A stretch of 64,000 nt of DNA from contig JABYQU010000009.1 of the NCBI GenBank assembly GCA_022264855.1, positions 62,001 through 126,000 of the forward strand, written 5' to 3'. The notes beneath the pieces were generated by a model that ran no database searches, was not told where the DNA came from, and saw only the letters and a program-made list of their open reading frames with translations. This stretch comes from Lenzites betulinus (Eukaryota > Basidiomycota > Agaricomycetes > Polyporales > Polyporaceae). Numbering within the stretch: the first letter of the stretch is position 1; the number at the start of each line of letters is the position of its first letter. Position numbers and translations under genes: made by a program. Shown piece after piece: positions 20,800-33,479 of this stretch.

Positions 20800-22374
20800 C
20801 CCCTTTCTAGACAACACAGTCTTTAACCATTTTCGATACTATGCGAGCTGCGTCACGAACTTGACTGTCCTAGCTCACGATTATTCACAAATGACGCTAG
20901 CATCTGCGGTGTCTCGCCTGCCGCCTGGACTCTGCCACCTTTTCCCCAGGTTACTGCAACTCATCTGGATCGAAGGCAAGGCCTGCCTTCTTCGCGGCGA
21001 CATCGGAGGCATTTTGCGGCAATCCACCTCCATCGAGAGCATCACGCTTCGGTTCGATCACGGCGAACACCCCTTCCTGGACGACATCACCGTGGAGCAC
21101 CTCAGTTTCTGCAGGGATTCTGTTATCCACCTCTGTGCCACCGTCTCCCATGCGAAGCCCGCACTCGAGCGCCTGGTCCTCGACATCCCGCTCACTGTAA
21201 GGGCCCGATGGCGACCAGAGGAGCGTAGACGTGAGACGAGAGCGAGCAGCAAGGCCAGAGGGGGGCAAAGAAGGTGTTGGTTCGGCGGGGAGCCCGAATG
21301 ACTCCCCGAGGGCTAAATACAAGCAAGGACGATCGACAAGATACGGGCGCCGGGAGACTGACGTGTGGCGCGGGGGCCTGGATACATGAGCTGGGCAGTA
21401 CGAACGTCGGGGCGGGTGTTCAGTAGAGGAGAGGACGAAAATGGTAGGTAAGATCTAATCTACGAGTGGCCATGGTAGGTAACGCCATGCGGCTGTTACA
21501 CTCACCATACCGATCCCGTCCGCCATATTAACGGGTTTCAAGCGCCTCAAATGTGTTGAGCTGCAAGCATGCATCAGCGGTACGCTCCTCCACTCTCCTC
21601 TCTTGTCCAGGCTTCAAGCTAACTCATGCTTTCGCAGACGACTCGTCTCTGGGCGGCCCGGTGTTCTTGAACCGCCCTCAACTCACCGGCATCGAACGGT
21701 TGGAGGTGCTGTGGACGCCGGCATGCGACCTTCGTTCGCTCCCACGGGACGTATCTCTCGACAGCGTGCATTATCTGGCCGTTAGATCAATGGAGCAGGA
21801 GCCGCAAAGCAGATTTCCCGCCGATGTCGCCCGCCTTACCACGTTCACAACCGCGCACCTAACGTCAGTCGAGATATACTTCCTCAACCTGAGCGGCACC
21901 TCCCTCTATTGCGGCAGCTTCCGCGATTTCATTGCACCTCTCACCGCCCGTGGCTGCATCAGCCACGTTTCTTTGGTTCTCACAGGCTACTGCTTTGACT
22001 TCTCCGCACATGACTTGCACACCATGACTCGTGCGTGGCCAGCGCTTGAGACTCTCAACTTGAGTTTCGACGTTGCACAAAGCGGTGTTCTTCCAGATTT
22101 ACAGAACACTATCCCCCACATGCCTCGACAATGCCCTCATCTCAGATACCTTCATCTTCCGGCCATCACCACGCTCGTCGAGCGCCAGACAACGTTCACG
22201 ATACCCTACACACCTGATAACCAACTCCGCCACCTCTCATCGGACGTTCTTATGGTGCAACATGGAATCCTGGACATAGCGTTCGGCCTACGCTGGGCTT
22301 TCCCCCACCTAGTCCATTTTGGTCCGCCCGGTGATGCGACCTGCGGCCCGCTGAGACCGGAAGGGTACAGCTAG
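20800..22374 (+). pseudogene. F-box/LRR-like protein relic
   Basis: Two blocks (about 20830-21200 and 21540-22374) read as leucine-rich, strand-loop sequence of the kind found in basidiomycete F-box proteins, for example ERLVLDIPL and LETLNLSF. They are in different frames, separated by about 330 bp with no coding character. No start codon or F-box region precedes the first block, which runs back into the CATGTTC repeat tract. It looks 5'-truncated and interrupted. It could instead be a gene with a long unusual intron. Confidence 0.42.
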
Positions 22375-24104
22375 GCGCGGGCGTAGCAGGCTGAGACGCA
22401 GCCGTCGCCAGCCGTCGCAAGCCGTCAAGCCGTCAAGCCGTCGCACGCCCGGCTGAGTCGCGGGCGCCTGAGGGCGGTAGTCGCAGCAGGAGGAGTCTGG
22501 CCGTGCGACCAGCTGATCTCGGACTTTGGGAGAGCGACCCGGTATCGTCCATGTATATATTCGGTGCTCCGTAGCTTTCAGAATCCAAGCCATCCCCACC
22601 CCTCAGATCTCATAGAACGGCCCTGGTACCGACTGCGACTGCGACTGCGACCGCGAACTGCGAACTGCGACCGCGAGCTGCGACGAGAACTTGCGACTGC
22701 GATCGCGGCTTCCTCTGACCATCGCGACTGCCCCGTCCACGCCTCCTTACCAGTTCGCTGGCACTACGACCGGTTGCGATAGAACCGACGGACCGCGTAC
22801 CCACCTTCCCTCTGCGATAGCGGGACGACCGCGACCTGCAATGCTTCGTGGAAGCCCAGTGAAGGGAAACCGGCCCTTACTCGCAGGCATTTATCCTTCC
22901 CTCCCTGCACTACGCCCGGCCTCGCCCCCTAGGCTCTCGGCCGCGCCCTCTATCCTGCTGTTATAGCAGGCTCCAGTGCATCACCGGTAGGCACACTTTG
23001 TGGTGCGAACTTCAAAGTCTGGTGCATGCGATTAGGACCAGAGACTTTGCGGTGATATTTGAGCATACTGCAAGGTGCATTCGTGACAAAACATACATCA
23101 ATATCCCGTAAGTCTTGTCCTCCATCGGTATGGTGTGTCCCGATTATCTGTAGTGTCCGAGGGATGCTTTGCGCTTCGGAAGTACTACCAGTCCGCCTCG
23201 CTCGACAGTTACTAATGGTATTTACCAGGCTGTCTCTAATCTGCATTATGTTGTCGGAATTCGCAACGTGAGATAGCGATCTCATGAGGTACCAGTACGT
23301 TAAACATTGTCCTGCAGTATTCATCATTAACCAGTGTCTGTTCGCCCTCAGATTGTACCACGCCACAATGAATATACCTGATAGAGACTGACTCGGACAG
23401 TCGTGCTAGCAGGGTAACGGTCGAGGTATCAGCCAACCAATGTTTGTTCTGCCATCGAAATAACCCTCACTCTGTCTTACCCGAGCATATTTGTCTGAAT
23501 TCAAGCGCATGCTGATGCTTCATTTGCAAGTAAGTGGGTAGGCCGCCTGAGTCGGAGTCAGTGTTTGCGAGAATGTGACCTGTGATATCAGCCTCTGGTC
23601 GATGTCACGCGGAACACATTCGTGACACTGGCCTAGTCAGGCCGGAATAATCTTCAACGACCCAGCCGCCGCCCGCTCCTTTCGCTCTCTCGTCCTTACC
23701 CCTCCCAGGAGTCATTCGAACGCGGTGTGAGGCCCGAGTTTTTGTTGACCGCCTGCGCAAGACGCCGCGACGCTGCCTGTTCCCCCTCAGCACCCCGGGA
23801 ACTTCAGCATCCCGCTTTAAAAGCAGAGAAGACCTCGGTCAAATTCAAGCCAAGCCAGTTGAAGCTGGGCCTACCGCTCAAAAAGAGGTGCGAGTGTCTC
23901 CTGGGGACACGGCCAATGCCCGCATACACGCTGCTAACATCTTCCAATGTCAGCTACCTTTGCAGTGTTCGAATCTCAGGACGCCCTCCGCTAGTGTTCA
24001 AACTTCAATTTTTGTGAGTCGCTTCCATCCCCAGAGCGATTTGCTCCCCCGCTCCATTCCCCCACCTCGCATTCCACGCCATGTTAACTACGCGTACGCC
24101 CTGT
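22375..24104. other. Non-coding interval with short tandem repeats
   Basis: AGCCGTC repeats at about 22400-22445 and CTGCGA/CCGCGA hexamer repeats at about 22628-22690. The rest shows no gene, RNA gene or transposon end that I can recognise. Confidence 0.45.
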
Positions 24105-24110
24105 CGTGGA

Positions 24111-24740
24111 GCCGACCTTGGCACCCGGGGGCGTGGGCGCGGTATACACGCAGGCGGCGTTGTATGAGCAGCGGGGGCGCGAGCACCTTCGCGGAGCCGA
24201 CCTTGGCACCCGGGGGCGTAGGCGCGGTATGCGCGCAGGCGGCGTTGTATGAGCAGCGGGGGCGCGAGCACCTTCGCGGAGCCGACATTGGCACCCGGGG
24301 GCGCGGGCGCGGTATACACGCAGGCGGCGTTGTATGAGCAGCGGGGGCGCGAGCACCTTCGCGGAGCCGACCTTGGCACCCGGGGGCGCGGGCGCGGTAT
24401 ACACGCAGGCGGCGTTGTATGAGCAGCGGGGGCGCGAGCACCTTCGCGGAGCCGACCTTGGCACCCGGGGGCGTAGGCGCGGTATACACGCAGGCGGCGT
24501 TGTATGAGCAGCGGGGGCGCGAGCACCTTCGCGGAGCCGACCTTGGCACCTGGGGGCGTAGGCGCGGTATACACGCAGGCGGCGTTGTACGAGCAGCGGG
24601 GGCGCGAGCATCTTCGCGGAGCCGACCTTGGCACCCGGGGGTGCAGGCGCAGTATGCATGCAGGCTGCGCCGCGTAAGCAGAGGGGGCGCGAGCATCTTC
24701 GTGGAGCCGACCTTGGCACCCAAGGTGGGAGCGCAACATC
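24111..24740. repeat. 85-bp minisatellite, seven full copies
   Basis: The unit starts GCCGACCTTGGCACCC and recurs at 24111, 24196, 24281, 24366, 24451, 24536 and 24621, with a partial unit from 24706. Copies differ at a few positions, and the last two are the most diverged. The unit length is not a multiple of three, so reading frames rotate between copies. The minus strand is open in all three frames across the array. Lies about 180 bp upstream of the TET/JBP gene. Confidence 0.9.
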
Positions 24741-24921
24741 TATGCCGCATGTAGCAGCAGCGCACGGCCACCCCCCTACCATGCGAGCTGTGTAACCCCT
24801 CGAGGACCCGACCCTGGGACCCAGGGGCTGCCCCTCAGAATCTCAGCAGCGGCCACACACTTGTGTGGCGCACTTTTATGTCTATCGACCCGCCGAATCC
24901 GATGCTGATCGCCGCTATGAC

Positions 24922-26795
24922 ATGTTAGATATAGCTCGAATCGACGCCGCCATGCCTCTTAACAGCGATCTCGATCCGGATTCTCAGGGCGCAAGACAGG
25001 TATGCAATCTACTGGTATACGACCAATCGGGGCAGGCGCTGATTTGCTTACTTTCAGACGAGGTCGGGCCGGAACTATTTGCCTTGGGCGAAGCTTTTCG
25101 ATGCACCAATTCACGTAGACTTTGACATCGCCCCATTGGCTGAAGATGCCGAGAAAAGGGGGGAGGAAGCGTTCGTTGCGGGTGAGGGTGACGTTGATTC
25201 CCTTCCCACCGAAAGGTTAGAGAATTTATACTAAATTTACACAATACTTAAGGGCGAACCAACGACAGGTCCGGCGGTCGGTCTCTCAGAAGCCGCTCCG
25301 CTGCCATGCAGGGAGCAGCTGCTACCGTTAGATCAGAACAAACCGACAAAAACCGCGCAAGGGCTGCATCGCTCTCGAACGGCGGCGCCAACATGAGGTC
25401 CAAGACGCGCTCCAAGATGCGCCGCCGCTCCAAGCGCCTCATCCAGGCCGGCGGAGCTCAAAAGGTAGATGACATGCGGTCCATCAAGGGAGTGGCAAAA
25501 AGGCGTCGAGCAGAGGCTGAGCCCATGTTGCTCAACCTCGACCTCACCGGTACGCGTCGGACTCCGCTACTACCATGCAGCACATCTCATACCACCCCCC
25601 ATAGGTCCCGCTCGCTGCCAATCTGGCCGCACGCTCTCAGTGCGCCCCGCATTTGTGACTAATCCAGTCACATCCGAGGCGTTTGTAGCCCGGAGGTTGG
25701 ACAAGAAAGCTGATTACGCACGCGAAGTCACAATGGCAGACGCGGTGAAGCTCGGCTTCCGTCGTATACAATGGGATGGAAAGTGCGTCATGTACGAAGC
25801 CTCGATAATCCGTACATCTAATGTTGACTACGTGTGAACAGGGCGCCCCGTGCGATGCTGGACAACAAGGGTAGGGTGTTTGCGGTGCTTGCGGGCGCAC
25901 CGAGGGACGCCTCAGGCTGGGCAGAGGTCAACGCCGACGTTCAAAAATTATTTGACGAAGTACGGCGGTCGCACAAGTTCAAGGACGTCTCCCATCGCCG
26001 CGGAGAGTATCCTTCGGTAACAGCCGGCATCTCCTATGGCGGGGGACAAACGGTAAGGTCCTCTTTGCAGCGACGCGCACATTGCTAAGTTCATATCTAC
26101 AGCAACCCGGAAATCTCTCTCAAACGAGCCCGCCGCATGAAGCTGCAGACAAGCTCCTGGCGAACAGCTCCATCAAGAGATTAGCGGGCTTCGGCGACGG
26201 TATGTACCATGCAGCTTCCCCGTCCGCGCGCACGGGCCGCCCTCTCACTCCATTATATTGACATGTAGCCGCATTCAAGCTCTATGCCCCTCGTCTATAT
26301 GGCTACTACTCCTCCACTCTGGACGCCCTGCTGAAGAGGGACAAGAGTCTGGAGCCCAACTTCAAGAAAGTCGCCTTCGCGGCTGCGACGTTCAACCTCG
26401 GACCCCAAGTGGCCACCTACGTCCATACCGATCATCAAAATCTCCCTGCGGGCTGGTGTGCGGTCACCGCTATAGGGAATTTTGACCCAACAAAGGGCGG
26501 CCATCTCTTACTATGGGACTTGAAGCTCATGGTCGAGTTTCCCCCTGGCGCGCTCATTCTGATTCCCTCCGCTATTCTCCGCCACTCAAACACTGCCGTC
26601 GGCTCGGATGAACGTTGCTATTCCTTCACTCAGTATTCAGCCGGGGGACTTTTCCGATGGGTCGAGTGCGGCTGCCAGTCGCTGAAGAAGTTTAAGGACG
26701 CGGGCGGGGCATATTCAATCACCGGGGCAGAGCGTTGGCTTCGAGGTGTTGGAATGTGGAGTACCTGGGATGAACTGCGGGCGTCGGAGGATTAG
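24922..26795 (+). CDS. TET/JBP-family 2-oxoglutarate/Fe(II) DNA dioxygenase
   Basis: Fungal TET/JBP proteins oxidise 5-methylcytosine in DNA using iron and 2-oxoglutarate. Probable start ATG 24922. Exons include 24922-24999, 25058-25215, then a Lys/Arg-rich exon around 25306-25556, and catalytic exons from about 25605 to stop TAG 26795. The iron-binding H-x-D is visible as HTDHQN (codons near 26428), and the distal His is in LRHSNTAV (near 26580). Between them is GGHLLLWDL, typical of the double-stranded beta-helix. The frame in the basic N-terminal exon is uncertain, because the splice after 25215 can be joined in more than one way. The catalytic part appears intact. It is co-directional with the Plavaka transposase, 346 bp upstream of it. 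Confidence 0.82.
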
Positions 26796-27141
26796 GGTAG
26801 GCTGCATTACTTTCATCCTGCACAGAACCCTCACTAATCAGCCATCCCTCGGCAGCTCTGCCTGGAGCACTCATAGAATATTGTGCCGTTGATTCTATTG
26901 TACCCCTGACTATAATACCGTGCAATATCCGAGGTTGTGGCAAGTCCACCGCCCCATTGCAGTGTATTGCCCGTGGATCGGTGCAAGGACCGGCGGTGCT
27001 TCCGAGTTTACCCCCCCCTTCTCCCGTTGGCGACATTAGTGAAGGCGATCTTCCGCTCGTAACCAAACGCCTGCCCAGTGGGCGGTATAAATTGCGCTGC
27101 TACCTGTCGACTCGCCGTCCTCGCCACCCAACGCTGCCCCA

Positions 27142-30100
27142 ATGGACTCCACGCCGGACACTGGGCCCTTCGGTCAGGCCTTGGCATTCCCTTGCCCTGT
27201 TTCTGGCTGTTCCCGTGTTCTGAAAAGCATGGGCGGACGCCATCGGCACCTACAGGAGATGCATCCAGGCCATCTCGAAGAAGCTGCTGGGGCTGAACAT
27301 CATGGCCCAGATTTAGCTGACTATCGTGCGGCCTCTCCACGGAATCCATTCGAAACTCCCCAGTTCGCTAGAGGATCCCACTCCCGCGCAATGCTCTTTC
27401 GGGACGCTTCAGATATGCCGCGCCACAACTCGAGCTCGGAGGGGGATCCATCCGACTCCGACGCAGCCACTGCTAGCGAATCTGGCAGCGACCGCTCGCA
27501 CGACGGCTATGGCACCGACGTCACAGACAACACCGCCGAGGAGGATCTATTTGGAGACATTGACGATATGCCGTACGTAGCAGTCGCGGCATCAGTATTC
27601 TCTGCCACATATATGCCTAACTGATAGCTTGAACACACAGGGCCCTAATCCCTGCATCCGACGACGAGGACTTGGACGATCCCATTTATCCTGCGTACCC
27701 CACCTGGCGGGATCTAGTTCACAGTGCTCTGCTCGACACTAGCGGCAGTGAGGAGGACGAAGCGGCCCCTGACGCCCCGGATGAACCCGCTTTGCTTGAT
27801 GGGCTTAATCAACAGGCTTTGGACGACGATAATCTGCGCGCATACCAGTCGCCTCAGCACCGCGCTGGTGATCACGCCCCCTCTCCCACGTCCGACAAGG
27901 GGTACGATCAGTTCGGCACTCCAGAGCAGGAGGACGGTCCTCCGGGCAGCCCCTTCGCCCCCGGTGCCGCCGACCACCTGCGCGGGCTTCTTCGCGAGCA
28001 GGACGTGCATGAAGATACCGACCTTATCGAACTACACCCGACCATCAACGGTAAGTCCTGTAGCTTCTTGACATTATCCACATGGCGTCACTGATGTCAA
28101 TTACAGGGCGGAAGTGTGATGCGCTGGGAAACTTCGTAAGTGACGATGCACAACCGGCGGCAGGCGTGGAGCTCTTGGACAGCGACTGGTCGCCGTACGC
28201 CGGAAGGATCAGCTTCGAAACTGCAGAGCTCCTCTACGCTCGGGAGCAGATGAGCGCTGCCAACATCGACGCCCTGCTAGACCTCTGGAAGGCGTCCCTT
28301 CTTCCGCACGGGGAACCCCCGCCGTTCTCAAGCCATGTCGACATGTATCGAACGATCGATTCGACCCCGTTGGGGGATGTTCGCTGGCAATGTTTTACCC
28401 TACAATATCCGGCGGCGAATATCCCCGCTACCGGGCAGGAACCCCCCCCTTGGATGGTTGACTCTCATGAAGTTTGGTATCGCGATCCCCGCAACATCGT
28501 CAAGCACATGCTCGCGAATCCGGACTTTCGAACCCACATAGACTACGCCCCCCTCCGAGAATTCCGTGCCGACGGATCCCGCCGGCTCTGCAACTTCATG
28601 TCCGGCGATTGGGCCTGGAGACAGGCGGTAGGAAGTGCACTACCCCTCAGACCATGAGCTGTGTCTAATATGACTTTCAGGACATCCTTTCCCGGGACGA
28701 GCAAAGTGACGGCGCCGCCTTTGTACCCATTATACTGGGCAGCGACAAGACCACAGTGTCTGTCGCCACTGGTGCAAATGACTACTACCCACTGTACATA
28801 TCCATAGGCAACGTGCATAATGGAATTCGACGGTCGCATCGCAATGCTGTCGCCCTTACAGCCTTCCTCGCGATCCCAAAGTGTACGTTGCACCGAGATA
28901 TATACCGCCGTCTACTCGCTAACCGACCTTCGCCATCAGCGACGCGTAAACATGAAAGCAACGCTGCATTTCGGAAGTTTCGTCGACAGCTCTTTCATTC
29001 GTCGCTCTCGCGCATCCTTCAATCCCTGCGGCAGTATATGGAGCGCCCTGAATTGTTGAAATGTGCCAACGGCCAATTTCGCAAGGTCATCTATGGACTG
29101 GGCCCGTACATCGCGGATTATCCTGAGCAGGCGCTCCTTGGGTGTATCGTTCAAGGGTGGTGTCCAACGTAAGTGCAACGGCTACACATGGATCTTCAGC
29201 AGCACATCTTACTGCGTTTCTGGCTCATTAGATGCCTCGCACGGGGCAAAAATCTCGAGGACCCCACTGCACCTTGTCGATCTCGTGAGCACACAGAAGC
29301 CCTTGTGGTGTCTTTCAAGCTCGGAGACTTGTGGGATGAATACGGTATCATAGGCGATGTTGTTGTCAGTCCCGCTTAAGTGGCTAGTACAATCAAAGGG
29401 TCTCTGACAATACATTCTACCACTCAGCCGTTTACAAACGACTTCCCTCGCGCCGATATTCACGACCTCATCGCCCCGGATATACTCCATCAATTAATCA
29501 AAGGCACGTTCAAGGATCATCTGGTGGGTTGGGTCGAACGCTACATCTACAAGACATGCGGAAGGTCTCGAGCAAAGACTGTCCTTGCAGACATTGACAG
29601 ACGGTACGTCGAGGCCAGAATCGTCGCACCTGAAGGTCAATGCTCTTATCACTCGATGGGTATCATCCGGCAACGATAGCCTGGCAGTTGTTCCGCCATT
29701 TTCTCGACTTTGACGGTTCCGCGAGGGCCGTGGTTTCAAGCAATGGACTGGGGACGATAGCAAGGCTTTAATGAAGGTACGACTGCGGTGCTAATTGAAT
29801 ACTACCGCACGTATGACAGCTACCTATAATGTTAGATCTATCTACTGTCGCTCCAGGAGCACCTGCCGACCGACATCATTCGTGCAATCCGTGCATTCCT
29901 TGAATTCTGTTATATTGTACATCGCAGCGAGCATTTCCCGGACACTCTTGAAGACCTCCGCGATGCCTCTTCCCGCTTCCATCACTATCGAAAGGCCTTC
30001 CGTTTAGTACCCGGCGTTTTGAAGAGGGACTTCAACCTACCCCGCCAGCACTCCATGTTGCACTACAAAGGGAACATCTGGAAGTTTGGCGCGCCGAACG

Positions 30101-31210
30101 GACTCTGCACCTCGATAACCGAGTCGAAACACATCAAAGCGGTCAAGGAGCCGTGGAGGAGATCCAACCGCTACGACGCCCTCGGCCAGATGCTGCTTAC
30201 CAACCAGCGCATGGATAAGCTTTCCATGAGCCGAGTTCACTTCGAGGAGCGCGGGATGATGGCCAATACCTGTCTGCAAGTGGTTCAGCTAGAGCTAGGT
30301 ATGCTTGAATGCATTTTGCGCGCATGCTGAAACCAAATGTCGGTATATACGATACAGATCCAACCCATCCCCCCCGTGCCTCCAGGAGACAGCAAGTAGG
30401 GATGCCCACATCTGCAGCAACCGCCCCAGACGGCAGCAGGGAGGGCCCGGAGATTCTGGCTTCTGTGAAACTGTCACAAGGGGTACGTCAATGCTCGGCT
30501 CCTTTAGGGCTGCGACGGGCTAAATTGTTGGATCCTTACAGAAGAAATCAATGAGCGTGCAATCCCTCAGCACAACGCTCTGCGCCCCATCCCTGCACGA
30601 CTTGATTCGCCGATTTCTCTTCTACCAGCTGCATCCCGATAGCACACAATCTGGGGCAACCCTTTCCATCGACGACTGCCTGCTCTTCTCCCAGGAAGTC
30701 TTTCTACACTCCTCTGCCGAGGCGACGTTCCACTCTCCCAGCGACCCCTCTGAAGTTGCTGGCATGCGTCGGGAATTCATTCGCGCAACGCCGGCATGGA
30801 GGAAGAAGACGCCTCGCTACGATTGCGCATTCGTGAACATGGACTCCACCAAACCTGGACTCCTTGGCCTAGAGGTCGCACGCATCAAAGCTTTTCTCTC
30901 CTTCAAGTATGGCAGCGTGGTATACGGATGCGCCCTAGTGCATTGGTTTCAACGTGTCGGCGAGCAGCCCGATGAGGACACCGGTATGTGGATCGTGAAA
31001 CCCAGCTTTGTACGCGGCCGCAGGTCTTCACCCCTCCTTTCTGTAATTCACATAGACACTATATTCCGCGCTGCTCATTTGATAGGTATAAGCAAGGGTA
31101 GCAAGGTCGATGTAGTCAACCTCCAATACTTTCAGTCCCTCGACGCCTTCGAACGGTTCTACGTTAACAAGTACATAGATCACCATACGTTCGAGCTGCT
31201 ACATACTTAG
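27142..31210 (+). pseudogene. Plavaka-type transposase, broken by an in-frame TGA
   Basis: Starts at ATG 27142 with a C2H2 zinc finger (C-x4-C, then H-x4-H, codons about 27195-27270) and an acidic disordered region. The core follows: PIILGSDKTTVS near 28722, PLYISIGNVH near 28790, PYIADYPEQ and CIVQGWCP near 29105-29160, FPRADIHDL near 29450, GLCTSITESKHIKAVKEPW near 30100, CALVHWF near 30932 and a final FYVNKYIDHH to stop 31210. These motifs mark the Plavaka family of basidiomycete DNA transposases. Introns of about 50-80 nt separate the exons. In the exon starting near 29680, a TGA at 29711-29713 falls where related proteins have Arg before RF-x-x-GR, so the gene is probably dead unless read through. 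Element ends were not found. Confidence 0.85.
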
Positions 31211-32870
31211 AAAATGATACATACGAATCTCTATCAATATATCGATCTATACTCCACACCACCGAGGGTACTGGCTACGCTCAAGTTACGTCCTTCCGAG
31301 TTACAGAGTATGGTAGCGCGTGATCAAGCGCTTGTAAGTCAACGCGCAGGCTTGATCGGGACCGTGACTCGCTTGTCTACCACCCCTCTACCAACGACAT
31401 CGACATTCCAAGTTCGTGAAGGTACGTGCAGACGGGTAAGCAGTAGATATACGGTTTATATTTCTCAGTTTATGAAGCTGTCACAGCTAACGGCTGCCTT
31501 CAAGTTCGATGCAGTTGCCAGTGGCGACGTGGCACGCCCAAAGGTCTGATATTAATCACGGTGAGCACAACACTAAGTTGCTACAAGCTGTACGGGAAAT
31601 CTGCGTCGTGTATATCTCTGGGTATCCATATGACTTACGAACCGTTATGAACTGAAGGTATGTGTATGTCTTGGGGTTCCTGGACGCTGGTCTCGCATAT
31701 GGTACTTGAATCGACCATACTCAGGCTTCTGGTGCACTCTAGTCTTTGCTCGATCTCATGCCCTCTGACTGATACTGGACGATTCTGCTGGGGTGCTTAT
31801 GCTCTGGAACCAGTTGCATCATGATCCTTGGTACATAAGCCAGCGCCGTTATGGCGCAAACGACGTACAAGACACAATGCCCGGCTATTCCCACTTTAAC
31901 TGCGGTATGTAACCGCTGTCTCTGCTCGCAACATCTATGCTTGCCCACAGAGACACTCCTTCTCATCCTGAGCTACTGACACCTCCCTCGTTTGTTTGGG
32001 CAGTGCACAGGCTTGAGTCGCGGTCAGCCTAGTGTGCCAGTGAGGTCCGGCAGATACGTCGCTGCTCAGGGGCGCAATCCGAGTCGGCTCTACGCGCATC
32101 TCTCTTTACACAATATTTCCGGGACGAAGACGTAATTAACCGGCTTAGTATGGTCCTAGACTTCAGGTCCGAACGTGCCGAACCACGACGGCCCCTAGTA
32201 GCAGATAAGTGCCCCGGGCGTGTTCTGTGGATAACGATCGCGACCTCTGTAGCCTTGCCGGACTCTGGTCCTATCGCGAAGCATCCATGGCACTTCCCAC
32301 CCCCCCCCCGTCGTTCTCTTTGTGTGTTGCTCAGAGTCCCAGGTCACGCTGGTAGCCCTATGCCTACAATGCTCCCCTGGCATCTTTTCCAAAGGCCTCT
32401 CCTGCTGTCTATCTGCACATTCTCGCATCTACGGCCCCCTCCAGCTCTTGCCACCGATCCTCCTCCACCCGCTCTCCGAACCCGAACACCCGAAGTGCCC
32501 ATCCCAACTAGCTCCTGTGATTGCAAGACTTCTCTGTACGATTCACAGAGTGCTAATTACTATGACACACGAACCTGTTGGTGAGTGTCTGCGGATCCCA
32601 CACCACATAGCCACTTACCCTCCGACTTCCATTGTCTGTTCCCAACGATGGCGGCCTACACTATGCGTAAATACAAGTCCTTCTGTCCACAGCTCACACA
32701 TCCGACCGCACACCGAGCCCCTTCTATCGCCGACTGGTGGCCACTATCAGATGCTCAAAGCTCTTTGGCCGGCGAAACACTCAGCTGCTGTCGCCGCCTC
32801 ACCCACAATCCGGCCCAGCCCATGAGTGCCACCGGCGAAATGTACTGGGCCCTCCGCGCGCCCTGCTCAC
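31211..32870. other. Interval downstream of the Plavaka element
   Basis: No gene with convincing structure. A C-run near 32302-32309 and pyrimidine-rich stretches occur. The 3' end of the transposon must lie here, but I could not identify a terminal inverted repeat. Confidence 0.35.
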
Positions 32871-32929
32871 CCCGCGCGCCCCACACAACCATCTACGCGC
32901 CATGTAGCGCGTCCTGCCGCCCCTGCGCG

Positions 32930-33360
32930 CTCGCCGCCGCCTCTGCGCACTCTCCACCGGCTCGCTGCATGCCCCGCCGCCGCCGCGCTGCACGCCCAGC
33001 AGCAACCTTATTCCGATCTCCTACCGCCCCCTGTGCACGCTCGTCGCCGCCTCTGCGAGCTCGCCTCCGCCTCTGCGCGCCCGCCGCCGCCTCTCTGCGC
33101 TCGCCGCCGCCCAGCTGCCTGCAGGCTCCGGAGGCAGCAGCAACCTTATTCCGATCTCCTACCGCCCCCTGTGCACGCTCGTCGCCGCCTCTGCGAGCTC
33201 GCCTCCGCCTCTGCGAGCTCGCCTCCGCCTCTCCGCGCTCGCCGCCACCTCTCCGCGCTCGCCGCCGCCTCTCCGCGCTCGCCGCCGCCTCTGCGCACCG
33301 GCCGCCGCCTCTGCGCGCCCGCCGCCCCCTCTGCGCGCTCGCCACCGCCGAGCTGCATGC
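32930..33360. repeat. GC-rich 18-bp minisatellite CTCGCCGCCGCCTCTGCG
   Basis: Variants of this 18-bp unit repeat many times, most regularly at 33190-33345. Embedded in it is a longer direct repeat of about 130 bp beginning CAGCAACCTTATTCCG at about 33000 and again at about 33138. Long open frames here (Ala/Arg-rich) are repeat artefacts. Confidence 0.8.
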
Positions 33361-33479
33361 CTAGCTGCCGGAAAGCTCTGGAGGCAGCAACCTTATCCGG
33401 ATCACTACCGTCGCCGCCTCACCCACAACCAACAAGCCGGCCCTGCCCATGCGTGCCAACGGCGAAAGGTACCAGCGCC

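Noticed and set aside
23960..23980. Possible tRNA T-loop (GTTCGAATC)
   Set aside because: No matching acceptor stem or anticodon arm around it. No tRNA or rRNA gene was recognised anywhere in the window.
24005..24782. Three overlapping ~230-residue proteins on the minus strand
   Set aside because: They are three frames of the same 85-bp minisatellite, with no start context or splice sites.
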